Shown here in pieces: positions 27,915-36,207 of a stretch of DNA of 64,000 nt. The number at the start of each line of letters is the position of its first letter. The first letter of the stretch is position 1. This stretch comes from Sphingopyxis sp. HIX (lineage in GTDB: Bacteria > Pseudomonadota > Alphaproteobacteria > Sphingomonadales > Sphingomonadaceae): positions 1 through 64,000 of the forward strand of contig NZ_LNSB01000006.1 in assembly GCF_001468285.1 (NCBI RefSeq), read 5' to 3'. Below the pieces are notes generated by a model, which saw only the letters and a list, made by a program, of their open reading frames with translations, was not told the DNA's origin and made no database searches. The position numbers and the translations under genes are program-made.

Positions 27915-28292
27915 ATGACGATCTGGAACAGCATGGTGCTGAGGGCGGCAACCGCGCCCGACGACGGAACGCTGGGCGCCGGTCTCTCTCTTTGGCGCAT
28001 CTTCGGCGCCTGGTTGCTGTGCATCGGGATCGCCGTCGCGTTGATCCTTCTGTTGCGCCGAATCCGCGCGGGCCGGATACCGGCCGGGGCGGCCTCCTTC
28101 CTGCCGCGCGCGCTAAACCCCTCGACGCGGCAGATCGCGATCATCGAAACCCGCCGCATCAACCCGTCGGCGGACCTGTGCATCTTCGAATATGCCGGCG
28201 AGCGCTATCTGATCGCCGTCGGGCCGGGCGGAACGACGCTGCTCGACCGATCGGCCGCACCGCCCGCCGACCCGGAGGATTTGCCGGCATGA
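27915..28292 (+). CDS. fliO: Flagellar export gate assembly protein FliO
   Basis: A 125-residue protein with one strong membrane segment at about residues 30-49 (LCIGIAVALILLLRRI) and a small cytoplasmic beta domain with the pattern Y-L-I-A-V-G-P-G-G-T-T-L-L. This is the FliO architecture; FliO assists FliP ring formation. FliO is absent from injectisomes, so its presence shows the flagellar ancestry of this locus. The stop overlaps fliP (ATGA). Confidence 0.85.
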   Translation: MTIWNSMVLRAATAPDDGTLGAGLSLWRIFGAWLLCIGIAVALILLLRRIRAGRIPAGAASFLPRALNPSTRQIAIIETRRINPSADLCIFEYAGERYLIAVGPGGTTLLDRSAAPPADPEDLPA

Positions 28293-29023
28293 CCCGCGCG
28301 ATCCTTTGGGCCGCCTTCCTGGCCGCCGCGACGGCCTTGCTCGTGCCGAACGACGCTTGGGCGGCCACTGCGATCATGCCCGACATCCCGCAATCGGGCA
28401 GCAGCGGCGTCGTGCGCACCGCGCTGGTGCTGACGCTGATGGCGTTCCTGCCGACGCTGCTCATCTGCACGACGAGCTTTCTGCGCATCATCGTGGTGCT
28501 GGCAATGATCCGTCACGCCTTCGGCATGCCGCAGACGCCGCCCAATGCGGTGCTGACCAGCCTCGCGCTTTTCATGACGATCTTCACCATGGGCCCCGTG
28601 CTGACCGAGGTCAGCAGCGCTGGCCTGCAGCCGCTGCTCGACGGCAGGGCCAATGTGACGCAGGCGATGGAGGCGGGCTCGGCGCCGCTCAAGACCTTCA
28701 TGCTGCGCCAGACGCGCGAGAAGGATATCGCGACCATCTACAGCCTGTCCGGGTCGGCGCTTCCCGCCACAGCCGCGGATGTCGAGATGCAGAAGCTGAT
28801 TCCGGCCTTCATGCTCAACGAGCTCAGGGTCGCGTTCAGCATCGGCTTCGTCATCCTGCTTCCCTTTCTGCTGATCGATCTGGTGGTGTCGAGCATCCTC
28901 CTCGCGCTCGGCATGATGATGGTCCCGCCCACGACGATTTCACTGCCGATCAAGATATTGATGTTTCTGCTGATCGACGGCTGGAGCCTGGTGATACAGG
29001 GGCTGGCCGGCAGCTTCAGATGA
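28289..29023 (+). CDS. fliP: Flagellar export gate protein FliP
   Basis: A 244-residue protein starting at ATG 28289, overlapping fliO. It has a cleavable signal peptide (AAATALLVPNDAWA), then VLTLMAFLPTLLICTTSF, the FRIIVV-like SFLRIIVVLAMIRHAFG, and a C-terminal F-L-L-I-D-L-V-V-S-S-I-L-L-A-L-G-M. Five FliP subunits form the core of the export channel with FliQ and FliR. The length and motifs are canonical. The stop overlaps the sigma-factor gene (ATGA). Confidence 0.95.
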   Translation: MTRAILWAAFLAAATALLVPNDAWAATAIMPDIPQSGSSGVVRTALVLTLMAFLPTLLICTTSFLRIIVVLAMIRHAFGMPQTPPNAVLTSLALFMTIFTMGPVLTEVSSAGLQPLLDGRANVTQAMEAGSAPLKTFMLRQTREKDIATIYSLSGSALPATAADVEMQKLIPAFMLNELRVAFSIGFVILLPFLLIDLVVSSILLALGMMMVPPTTISLPIKILMFLLIDGWSLVIQGLAGSFR

Positions 29024-29763
29024 AGCGTCGGCGCCCCCGGCATGGTCTGGACCTGGTGGTGCGGCCCGAGAGAGTGGAGGCGGCCCTGTGGCGTCATGCG
29101 CTGGCCGACCTTGCACGGACGCGCGGGAAGATTTTCTCGCACTATGCGCGCTTCGCACGGGCGATCGCCCGCGATCGCTACCTTTCGCGCCGGCCCGACA
29201 ATTACGAATTGGGCGACGTCGAACAATTCGCTTACGAAGGCCTGCTGCAGGCCATCGACCGGTTCGAGCCGCTGCGCGCCATGCCTTTTCGTGCTTTCGC
29301 GCGGCCCCGCATTGCCGGCAGCATCGCCAACGGCCTTGGCAAGTACAGCGAAGCAGGCGCCAATGCCGCATATCGAAGACGGGCCGAACGCGACCGGTTG
29401 AAATCATTGATGGCGGAAATGCCCGAAGATGGCGGAAGCGCGCTGCAACAACTGTCCAAGCTGGCGGCGACGCTGGCGATCGGGCTGATCATCGAGGAAT
29501 GGCGGCAGGAAGAAGTCGAGCAGGTTCGTGCAAGCGAACCGACGGCCTATGACACACTGGCGTGGAAACAGACTGAATTGGCGCTGCGCGACAGCATAGC
29601 CATGCTGCCCGCCAACGAGGCATTTATCGTGCAGCAGCATTATTTGAACGGTGTCGCATTCCGGCAGATCGCCCTGATCCTGGGATTGTCCAACGGCCGC
29701 GTGTCGCAGCTCCATTCGCGCGCGCTCGGAAAGCTGCATAAACAAATGGCGAAAAGCCGATGA
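29020..29763 (+). CDS. Sigma-70 family factor, FliA-like
   Basis: A 247-residue protein. The region-2 core is D-V-E-Q-F-A-Y-E-G-L-L-Q-A-I-D-R-F followed by F-R-A-F-A-R-P-R-I-A-G-S-I. Region 4 is a helix-turn-helix FRQIALILGLSNGRVSQLHS. The size and the absence of region 1.1 fit the FliA (sigma-28) group. Its start overlaps fliP, so it is translated with the export gate. In canonical systems FliA transcribes flagellin and late genes; here no late genes are adjacent, so its targets must lie elsewhere or be non-flagellar. I leave the symbol blank because divergence is considerable. Confidence 0.82.
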   Translation: MKRRRPRHGLDLVVRPERVEAALWRHALADLARTRGKIFSHYARFARAIARDRYLSRRPDNYELGDVEQFAYEGLLQAIDRFEPLRAMPFRAFARPRIAGSIANGLGKYSEAGANAAYRRRAERDRLKSLMAEMPEDGGSALQQLSKLAATLAIGLIIEEWRQEEVEQVRASEPTAYDTLAWKQTELALRDSIAMLPANEAFIVQQHYLNGVAFRQIALILGLSNGRVSQLHSRALGKLHKQMAKSR

Positions 29764-29779
29764 AGAAAGAGGGTTTGAG

Positions 29780-30340
29780 ATGAGCAAATTGTGCAGCGAT
29801 CAGCAGATGGCCGAACTGATCGAAACGATCGGCGGCGACGATGTTCATGACATCGAAAAGATCGACCGGCTGCTGAGCGCCTTTCCCGAGGACCCGCGCT
29901 TGCATTTCATGAAGGGATCGACGCTCGTCGGAAAGCAGCGGATGATCGAGGCCCATCTGTCGCTGCAGAAGGCCGTCGAGCTGGCGCCGGACTTCGCAGT
30001 CGCGCGCTATCAACTCGGCTTCTTCGAGCTGACGTCCGGCGAAGCCGACAAGGCGCTCGCAACCTGGGGTCCGCTGCTCATGCTCCCCACGGACAATTAT
30101 CTGCGCCGTTTCGTCGAGGGGCTGACCCATTTGATCCGCGACGAATTCGAAGCGGCTATCGGCGAATTCGAGGCGGGCATGGCTATAAATCAGGACAATC
30201 CGCCGATGAACCACGACATCGGCCTGCTGATCGCGGAGTGCCGCAAGATGCTGGGCGGCGGCGGCACGCCCGCCGGTGACAGCAGCGAGTCGGCGACATC
30301 CTTCCTGCTTGGACAATTTTCGTCCGGCACCACGCACTGA
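29780..30340 (+). CDS. TPR protein of the flagellar locus
   Basis: A 186-residue protein. Residues ~40-150 show helical repeat spacing: H-L-S-L-Q-K-A-V-E-L-A-P-D-F-A-V-A-R-Y-Q-L and then E-A-A-I-G-E-F-E-A-G-M-A-I-N-Q-D-N-P, typical TPR signatures. The size and fold type are comparable to class II chaperones of injectisomes (SycD/LcrH), though I see no specific motif. It follows the sigma gene after 16 bases and is likely in the same operon. A role as secretion chaperone or scaffold is an inference. Confidence 0.72.
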   Translation: MSKLCSDQQMAELIETIGGDDVHDIEKIDRLLSAFPEDPRLHFMKGSTLVGKQRMIEAHLSLQKAVELAPDFAVARYQLGFFELTSGEADKALATWGPLLMLPTDNYLRRFVEGLTHLIRDEFEAAIGEFEAGMAINQDNPPMNHDIGLLIAECRKMLGGGGTPAGDSSESATSFLLGQFSSGTTH

Positions 30341-30345
30341 CGCCG

Positions 30346-30690
30346 ATGACCCGCATATCCTCCTCCGACCATATCATGATCCTGCTTCGCCAGAAGCTGG
30401 AGCGTGCCGCCGAGCTCAAGAAGGGCCAGAAGGCCAAGGCGGTCGGCGGCACGGCGCGCGACGATCCATCGAATATCCAGCGCATAAGAGCGCTCGCGCA
30501 GATCGACACGCTCAGCGACGAGGATGTGGAACGGTCGATGATCCAGGGCCTGCTGGTCGAGGAACTGGGTGAAGCGCTGGTCAACGACCCGAAATTCCAG
30601 CAGCTGGTATCGAGGATTACCGACATGCTCACGCATGACGAAGCGGGCAAGGCCCTGCTCGCCGCCGCGCGAGACGAGCTGAAGGACTGA
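30346..30690 (+). CDS. Hypothetical protein, last gene of rightward flagellar operon
   Basis: A 114-residue protein, five bases behind the TPR gene. It is charged, largely helical (LLRQKLERAAELKKGQKAK near the N-terminus) and has no membrane segment or signal peptide. I do not recognise a family. Position at the end of the export operon makes it a candidate small exported component or chaperone of this machine. No terminator with a clear T-run follows before the converging gene at 30718. Confidence 0.65.
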   Translation: MTRISSSDHIMILLRQKLERAAELKKGQKAKAVGGTARDDPSNIQRIRALAQIDTLSDEDVERSMIQGLLVEELGEALVNDPKFQQLVSRITDMLTHDEAGKALLAAARDELKD

Positions 30691-30717
30691 CCGCCGCCGC
30701 GCCCCGGTCGGTGCCCC

Positions 30718-31833
30718 CTATCGCGCGATACGGCTCAGCAACGTCCGCAGCGTCCGGCCCTGTTCGTCGAGCGGCTCGTCGAGCGCGCGCTCCAATATCT
30801 GTCCGGCCTGATCGGCGTCGCCCTGCGACGATGCGAGCATCATCGCCGCAAAGGCGGCCGAGAAGCATTGCCGGTCGAGCCGCAGCGCGACCGCGATGCT
30901 GCGTTCGGCCGCTTCGCCTTCGCCCTTCAGCGCCTGGATCGTCGCGAGCGAGCCATGGCATTCGGCAAAATTCTCGTCGAGCGCCATCGCGGTTGCGAAG
31001 CGCGCCTCGGCGGTGTCGCGGTCGCCGGCGATCAGATAGGCCCAGCCCGCGGCGATCCAGCTGCCGAGATTGTCCTCGAAGAGCGCGGCGCCATGGTCGA
31101 TCTGCTGCAGCGCTTCTTCGCTCGCACCCAGGCTGAGGTTGGCGAGCCCCAGCCCCATCCAGGCGCGGGGCGACCGGTCGTTCTGCGCCAAGGCACGTTC
31201 GAGCATCACGCGCGCTTCTTCGGCATCGCCGTCGCCGAGCGTGAGCGTCCCCAACGTGGTCAACGCATCGGGATGATCGCCCGCGGCGATCGCCGCCTCG
31301 CGCGCCAGGTTCTCGTCATCGAGGTCCATGGCGAGCACCGACACGGCGGCCTGCAGCGGGGCGTAACCGGCATGCGCAGCAAGATAGGGCGCGATCTTCG
31401 CGGCCGCGCCGTCGAAATCGCCGCGTTCGTGCGCCAGTTGCAGATCGAGCATCGCGGCCTGCGGCAGCGCCGCCACGGTCGCATCGTCGAGCAGGTCGCC
31501 GGCGCGCTCGAACTGCCGGTCGAGCGCCAGGCTCCAGGCGAGATTGAAGCGCAGCGCGGGATCGCCCGGATGCTTGCCGCTCAGATCCGCGAACAAGGCG
31601 GCGGCATGCGCCGGCCGGCCGTTGCGCATCGCGGCCAGGCCGGCTCCCGCGGCATCGCCGTCGGAAAGGCCGTCGGCTGCTTCGAGGCGCGCATAGCAGT
31701 CGTCCGCCGTCGCGGCGTCGCCCGCCGCCAGCGCGGCTTCGGCGCAGTCGCGCAGCAGCGCCGGATTGGCGGGATCGCTCGCGAGATAGGCGAGCAAGCG
31801 CGCCAGGGTCTGCTGTTGTTCGGTGGCGCTCAT
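30718..31833 (-). CDS. TPR-repeat protein, last gene of leftward flagellar operon
   Basis: A 371-residue protein formed almost wholly of TPR-like helices (L-R-F-N-L-A-W-S-L-A-L-D; A-W-M-G-L-G-L-A-N-L-S-L-G-A). It has no signal peptide and should be cytoplasmic. It lies 52 bases downstream of flhA on the same strand, so it is probably in the fliQ-fliR-flhB-flhA operon. Its role is unknown; TPR proteins in such loci act as chaperones or scaffolds. Confidence 0.75.
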   Translation of the reverse strand: MSATEQQQTLARLLAYLASDPANPALLRDCAEAALAAGDAATADDCYARLEAADGLSDGDAAGAGLAAMRNGRPAHAAALFADLSGKHPGDPALRFNLAWSLALDRQFERAGDLLDDATVAALPQAAMLDLQLAHERGDFDGAAAKIAPYLAAHAGYAPLQAAVSVLAMDLDDENLAREAAIAAGDHPDALTTLGTLTLGDGDAEEARVMLERALAQNDRSPRAWMGLGLANLSLGASEEALQQIDHGAALFEDNLGSWIAAGWAYLIAGDRDTAEARFATAMALDENFAECHGSLATIQALKGEGEAAERSIAVALRLDRQCFSAAFAAMMLASSQGDADQAGQILERALDEPLDEQGRTLRTLLSRIAR

Positions 31834-31885
31834 GGCAAGGCCCTATTCGCTGCTGTTGGGTGAAAAGACGATCCGCGAAGCTGCA

Positions 31886-33919
31886 TCAATTGTCGAGCTT
31901 CACGACCTGGAACGACTGGAGCGCGGTGCGCAGCGGGATTTCCTCGATGGCGAGGATCGACAGCTGCGGAATGGCACGCTGGGTCAGCCGCAGCAGATTG
32001 CGCCGGATCTGCGCGGCGCAGAGCAGCACCGGCGAGCGCCCCTGCCGCAGCATCGTCTCCGCCGCGGGCGCCAGGTTGCGCAGCAGCTGATCCGCGAGCT
32101 TGGGTTCGAGGCCGATCGCCGCTTGCGCGCCGCCCGCCGTGCTGCTGGCGACGATCTGGTTCTCGACGCGCGGGTCGAGGCTGATCACCGCGAGATGGCT
32201 GTGGCTACCGCGCAGCCCGTTGCAGATGCTGGTGCTGAGATGGCGGCGCACGAGGTCGGTGAGCATGACATGGTCGCGCTCGGTGCGCGCGACGTCGACC
32301 AGAACTTCGAGGATCAGCTCGATATTGGCGATCGATACCCGCTCGGCCAGCAGATGCTGCAGCACGCGCTGGATATCGGAAATCGTCATGATGTTCGGCA
32401 CCAGTTCCTCGACCAGGCTCGGCTGGCGCTCGCGCGCGGCATCGATCAGGCGCGCGGTCGCGGCGCGGGTCAGCATCGTCGAGACTTCGGCCTTCATGAC
32501 TTCGGCGAAATGCGTCATCAGCACGGTCTCGGCGTCGATGATCGTGAGCCCTTTCGCGCGGGCTTCCGCTTCGCGCGCGGCGTCGACCCAGCGTCCGGGC
32601 AAGCCGAAGGCGGGATCGGTCGCGTCGATGCCGTCGACCTGTTCGCCCTCGCCGCCGGGCCTTACCGTGAAGATATTGCCGGGAACGATCCGGCCCGCCC
32701 CGTAAGCCGTTCCGTGCAACAGGATGCGATAGTCCTGCGACCCCAGATCGGAAGCGTCGGTGAGCCGTACGTTGGGAAAGGCGATACCGAAGGATTTTTC
32801 GTGCGCGATGCGCGTCGCCGCGATCCGGTCGAGGAGCAATGCGCGGCGGTCGGACCAATAGGTCGCGAGTTCGCTGCCCAGCAATATCTCGATCGGCGCC
32901 GTCTCGCCGAGCGACGCCGCCTCGACGATGTCGCCTGCGCTGTCCTCGTTCTCGGCCAAAGCGGCCTCGGCCCGAACGCGCCGGCGAATCCGAACCCAGG
33001 CGACAAAGGCGAGAATGCCGATCAGCAGGATCGGCCATTTGGGCATGCCGGGCAGCAGCGTCAGCGCGAGCAGGATGCCGCAGACGATGAGCGGGATGCG
33101 CGGCACCGACGAGAGCTGGGTGAAGATTTCGGTGCTGAGCTCGCGGTCCGAGGCCGAGCGCGTGACGATGATCCCGGTCGCGATCGAGATGATCAGCGCG
33201 GGCAATTGCGTCGCGATGCCGTCGCCGATGGTCAGCAGCGCGAAATGCTCGAGCGACTGGCCCCAGCTCATGCCCATCTGCACGACCCCGACGATCAGCC
33301 CGGCGATGATGTTGATCAGCACGATGATGATGCCCGCGACCGCGTCGCCCTTCACGAACTTCGACGCGCCGTCCATCGCGCCGTAGAAAGACGCTTCCTT
33401 CTCGAGATTCTTGCGCCGCGCCGCGGCCTCATTCTGGTCGATCAGCCCCATGTTGAGATCGGCGTCGATGCTCATCTGCTGGCCGGGCAGCGAGTCGAGC
33501 GTGAAGCGCGCCGCGACCTCCGACACGCGCTGTGCGCCCGAGGTGATGACGATGAACTGCACGACGACGAGGATCGAGAAGACGACGAGGCCGATGACGA
33601 AATTGCCCTGCACCGCAAAGGCACCGATCGAATCGATCACCTCGCCGGCGTCGGCGCCGGTCAGGATCAGCCGCGTTGCCGCGACGTTGAGCGACAGGCG
33701 ATAGAGCGTCGCGACGAGGAGCAGCGACGGGAAGGTCGAAAAATCGACCGGCTTCGCGACGTAGAAGGTCAGCAGCATGATCGTCAGCGCGAGGCCGAAG
33801 TTCATGATGATCGCGAGGTCGAGAAAGGCCGGCGGAATCGGCGCGAACAGGATGACGAGGATCAGCACGAAGCCCGCGACGAGCAGCAGATCCTTGTTGC
33901 GGCCGAACAGACGCGTCAT
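31886..33919 (-). CDS. flhA: Flagellar export gate protein FlhA
   Basis: A 677-residue protein. Eight membrane segments occupy the first ~330 residues, with conserved LYRLSLNVAATRLIL and the cytoplasmic FHIPEP-loop region (around residues 150-210, including A-S-F-Y-G-A-M-D-G-A-S-K-F-V-K-G-D). The large C-terminal cytoplasmic domain ends in QVVKLDN. FlhA forms the nonameric ring that selects substrates. Length and motifs are canonical. Its ATG overlaps the flhB stop. Confidence 0.95.
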   Translation of the reverse strand: MTRLFGRNKDLLLVAGFVLILVILFAPIPPAFLDLAIIMNFGLALTIMLLTFYVAKPVDFSTFPSLLLVATLYRLSLNVAATRLILTGADAGEVIDSIGAFAVQGNFVIGLVVFSILVVVQFIVITSGAQRVSEVAARFTLDSLPGQQMSIDADLNMGLIDQNEAAARRKNLEKEASFYGAMDGASKFVKGDAVAGIIIVLINIIAGLIVGVVQMGMSWGQSLEHFALLTIGDGIATQLPALIISIATGIIVTRSASDRELSTEIFTQLSSVPRIPLIVCGILLALTLLPGMPKWPILLIGILAFVAWVRIRRRVRAEAALAENEDSAGDIVEAASLGETAPIEILLGSELATYWSDRRALLLDRIAATRIAHEKSFGIAFPNVRLTDASDLGSQDYRILLHGTAYGAGRIVPGNIFTVRPGGEGEQVDGIDATDPAFGLPGRWVDAAREAEARAKGLTIIDAETVLMTHFAEVMKAEVSTMLTRAATARLIDAARERQPSLVEELVPNIMTISDIQRVLQHLLAERVSIANIELILEVLVDVARTERDHVMLTDLVRRHLSTSICNGLRGSHSHLAVISLDPRVENQIVASSTAGGAQAAIGLEPKLADQLLRNLAPAAETMLRQGRSPVLLCAAQIRRNLLRLTQRAIPQLSILAIEEIPLRTALQSFQVVKLDN

Positions 33920-35004
33920 GCGGGGTCTTCCTGATGGGGCGATGCGGTGGCGCCTTGCCGGCGCAGGCCGATGTAGAGCGCGGCGACCGCGCGATAATGA
34001 TCGGCGCCCACGGGTTGATCGACCTGATGGCCGTGGAACAGCGCCCGCGCGAGCGGCGGGTTGGCGAAGATCGGAACGTTCGAGAGGCGCGCCTTGCGCT
34101 TCATCAGCTGCGCGAAGCGGTTGCGGCCCCGCGCGCGGACGACCGGAGCGTTCATCGTCTCGGCATCATAATGGAGCGCGACCGCATAATGCTCGGGATT
34201 GGTCACCAGCAGGTCGGCGCCGGCGACGCGCCCGAGACCCTTCGCCTGCTCGACCATCCTGGCGTGCAGCTGCTTGCGCTTCTGCTTGATCCGCGGCTCG
34301 CCCTCGCGGTCCTTGACCTCGCGCGTCAGCTCGCGGCGGCTCATCCGCATCTGGCGGCGGAATTCGCGGCGCACGATCAGTTGGTCGACGATGGTAAAGA
34401 AGATGGCGAGGCCCAGAAAGGCCATGATCAGCTGGCCCGCACTGCCGGTCAGCGCACGCACGACGCCGTTGGTGCTGGCCAGCCCGCCCCCGAAACTCGC
34501 GATCGCGCCGGTGATCACCAACCAGGTCGCCGCGGCGTAGCAGGCCATCTTGACGATATTCTTCATCGTCTCCTTGAGCATGCGGAGCGAGAAGAGGCGC
34601 TTGAGGCCCTGCGCCGGATTGAGCTTGGTGAAATCGGGCTTGAGCGGCTGCAGCGTGAAGATGAAGCCGCGCAGCTGGATCAGCTCGAGCACGATCAGCA
34701 CGACGATGAGCGCCACCCCGAGCAGCATCAGCGGATAGAGCGCTTCGCGCAGCGCTGTCCCGGTGATCGCCAGCAGGTCGAGCGTATCGCCGGCGCGGTC
34801 GATGCCGACGGTGAGCGAGCGGCGCATGATCTGCGCCAGCGTCACCGCAAACCCCGCCCCCGCGGCCAGCGCGAAGAAGATCAGCGCGACGAGGCTGCCG
34901 ACGAAGCCCAGGTCCATGCCGCGCGCGACCTGCCCCTTTTCGCGCGCGCGCTGGAGCTTGAAGGGCGTCGCTTCCTCGGTGCGGTTCTGTTCCTGGCCCT
35001 CCAT
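33916..35004 (-). CDS. flhB: Flagellar substrate-specificity switch FlhB (NPEH variant)
   Basis: A 362-residue protein starting with TEEATPFKLQRAREKGQVAR, four membrane segments, and a cytoplasmic domain. The self-cleavage site is N269-P270-E271-H272, where nearly all FlhB and SctU proteins have NPTH. The N-P bond needed for cleavage is kept, so autocleavage may still occur, but the Thr-to-Glu change is unusual. It converts export from rod/hook to late substrates. It overlaps flhA and lies three bases from fliR. Confidence 0.93.
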   Translation of the reverse strand: MEGQEQNRTEEATPFKLQRAREKGQVARGMDLGFVGSLVALIFFALAAGAGFAVTLAQIMRRSLTVGIDRAGDTLDLLAITGTALREALYPLMLLGVALIVVLIVLELIQLRGFIFTLQPLKPDFTKLNPAQGLKRLFSLRMLKETMKNIVKMACYAAATWLVITGAIASFGGGLASTNGVVRALTGSAGQLIMAFLGLAIFFTIVDQLIVRREFRRQMRMSRRELTREVKDREGEPRIKQKRKQLHARMVEQAKGLGRVAGADLLVTNPEHYAVALHYDAETMNAPVVRARGRNRFAQLMKRKARLSNVPIFANPPLARALFHGHQVDQPVGADHYRAVAALYIGLRRQGATASPHQEDPA

Positions 35005-35007
35005 CGC

Positions 35008-35769
35008 TCAGGGCACCGCGACGAGGGTGAGCGCATCGCCGAGCGCGAGGCGGATCAGGCGGAGGAACAGCGCCGCCGACACGCCGATCGCGATCGGCAG
35101 GCAGAGCAGCATCGCGATCGCCTTGACCTGGAAGCCGAGCAGCAGCACGTTCATCTGCGGCAGGGTGCGCGACATGAAGGCGATCGCGAGGTCGAGCAGG
35201 AACAGCGCCATCATCACCATGCCGACGAGCCCGATGGCGATGCCGAACAGCGCCCCCATCAATTGCGCCATCGCGCCGAGATCGGGGCGCAGCGCGGCGC
35301 CCATCGGCACGACGTCGAGCGAGGCGGCCCACACGGCGAGCAGGTCGAACGGTCCCGATCCCGCGAAGAAGACCGCCGCGGTCGCATAGGCGAGGATCGT
35401 GCCCGCCAGCGGCATCTGCGCCTGCGTCGTCGGGTCGGCGACCATCGCCAGCCCGAAGCCCGCCTGGATGTCGAGCGTCTGCCCCGCCCAGAGCACCGCG
35501 GCAAAGGCGAGCTGCAGCGCCAGCGCAATGGCGATGCCGATCACCAGCTCGCCCATCGCCAGCGCCATCAGCGACGGCGCTTCCTCGACCAGCGCCGCGG
35601 TGCGATCGGGCCAGGTGCCGGCCATCCACACCGCGAGCCCGAAAGCCATCAGCACGCGCACCGTCACCGGCACGCGCACCAGCGTGAAGGGCGGCGCGAA
35701 GGCGAGCGCGGGCGCGATGCGCAGCGACACGCACAGGATCGCCAATATCTGCCGGGTGAAATCGTCCAC
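35008..35769 (-). CDS. fliR: Flagellar export gate protein FliR
   Basis: A 253-residue membrane protein. The start is set at GTG 35769, just after the fliQ stop (35789-35787), because the longer open frame only overlaps fliQ out of register. Conserved motifs include RIAPALAFAPPF, QTLDIQAGFGLAMVADP and L-L-L-G-F-Q-V-K-A-I-A. Six hydrophobic segments are visible. FliR forms the export channel with FliP and FliQ. Length is normal. Confidence 0.92.
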   Translation of the reverse strand: MDDFTRQILAILCVSLRIAPALAFAPPFTLVRVPVTVRVLMAFGLAVWMAGTWPDRTAALVEEAPSLMALAMGELVIGIAIALALQLAFAAVLWAGQTLDIQAGFGLAMVADPTTQAQMPLAGTILAYATAAVFFAGSGPFDLLAVWAASLDVVPMGAALRPDLGAMAQLMGALFGIAIGLVGMVMMALFLLDLAIAFMSRTLPQMNVLLLGFQVKAIAMLLCLPIAIGVSAALFLRLIRLALGDALTLVAVP

Positions 35770-35786
35770 GAAGCGTGTCGGCCCGC

Positions 35787-36056
35787 CTATTGCGCCAGCG
35801 TCGGGATCGAGAGGTAGAGCTCGCGCGCCCAGTCGGTGAGCCGGCCGAGCATCCACGGCCCGAGCGCGATCAGCAGGAACGCCGCGGTCAGGATCTTGGG
35901 CACATAGGAGAGCGTCATCTCCTGGATCTGCGTCGCGACCTGGAAGATCGAGATGATCAGCCCGACCACCAGCGTCGCGAGCAGCACCGGCAGCGCCAGC
36001 AGCACCGCGTTCCACAGCATCTGGTCGAGCAAATCGAGCGCCTGCCCCTGTTCCAC
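35787..36056 (-). CDS. fliQ: Flagellar export gate protein FliQ
   Basis: An 89-residue protein with two membrane helices (LLALPVLLATLVVGLIISIF and FLLIALGPWML) separated by Q-V-A-T-Q-I-Q-E-M-T-L-S-Y-V-P-K, the signature of FliQ. It is the first gene of the leftward operon, and its promoter region contains a CtrA-type half-site. FliQ packs around the FliP-FliR channel. Confidence 0.94.
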   Translation of the reverse strand: MEQGQALDLLDQMLWNAVLLALPVLLATLVVGLIISIFQVATQIQEMTLSYVPKILTAAFLLIALGPWMLGRLTDWARELYLSIPTLAQ

Positions 36057-36098
36057 CTGTCCCCCGTCATCGCCCCGAAAGCCGCGATTCGCGCGGCG

Positions 36099-36106
36099 TT
36101 AACCAT
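36099..36106 (+). promoter_or_regulatory. Putative CtrA half-site upstream of fliQ operon
   Basis: TTAACCAT in GTTAACCATGAATCG, 43 bases from the fliQ ATG. It matches the element before flgF in 14 of 15 positions, but is inverted relative to the direction of its operon. A shared activator such as CtrA is inferred. Confidence 0.45.
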
Positions 36107-36207
36107 GAATCGAGACAGACGAAGGCGGCCGCGGAGTCAATGGCGGTGCGGTGGGTGGAGCGCATAAATAGCGTCTACTTCGGCGTGGCTCGGGATCGTT
36201 GGCGGCT

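Noticed and set aside
30691-30717. Terminator between converging flagellar operons
   Set aside because: Only a weak 5-bp stem (GACCG/CGGTC) is visible and no T-run follows.
31823-35817. Plus-strand frames of 703 and 627 codons
   Set aside because: They are antisense to flhA, flhB and fliR, which have strong motifs. The frames are rich in Arg, Asp, His and Gln without domains.
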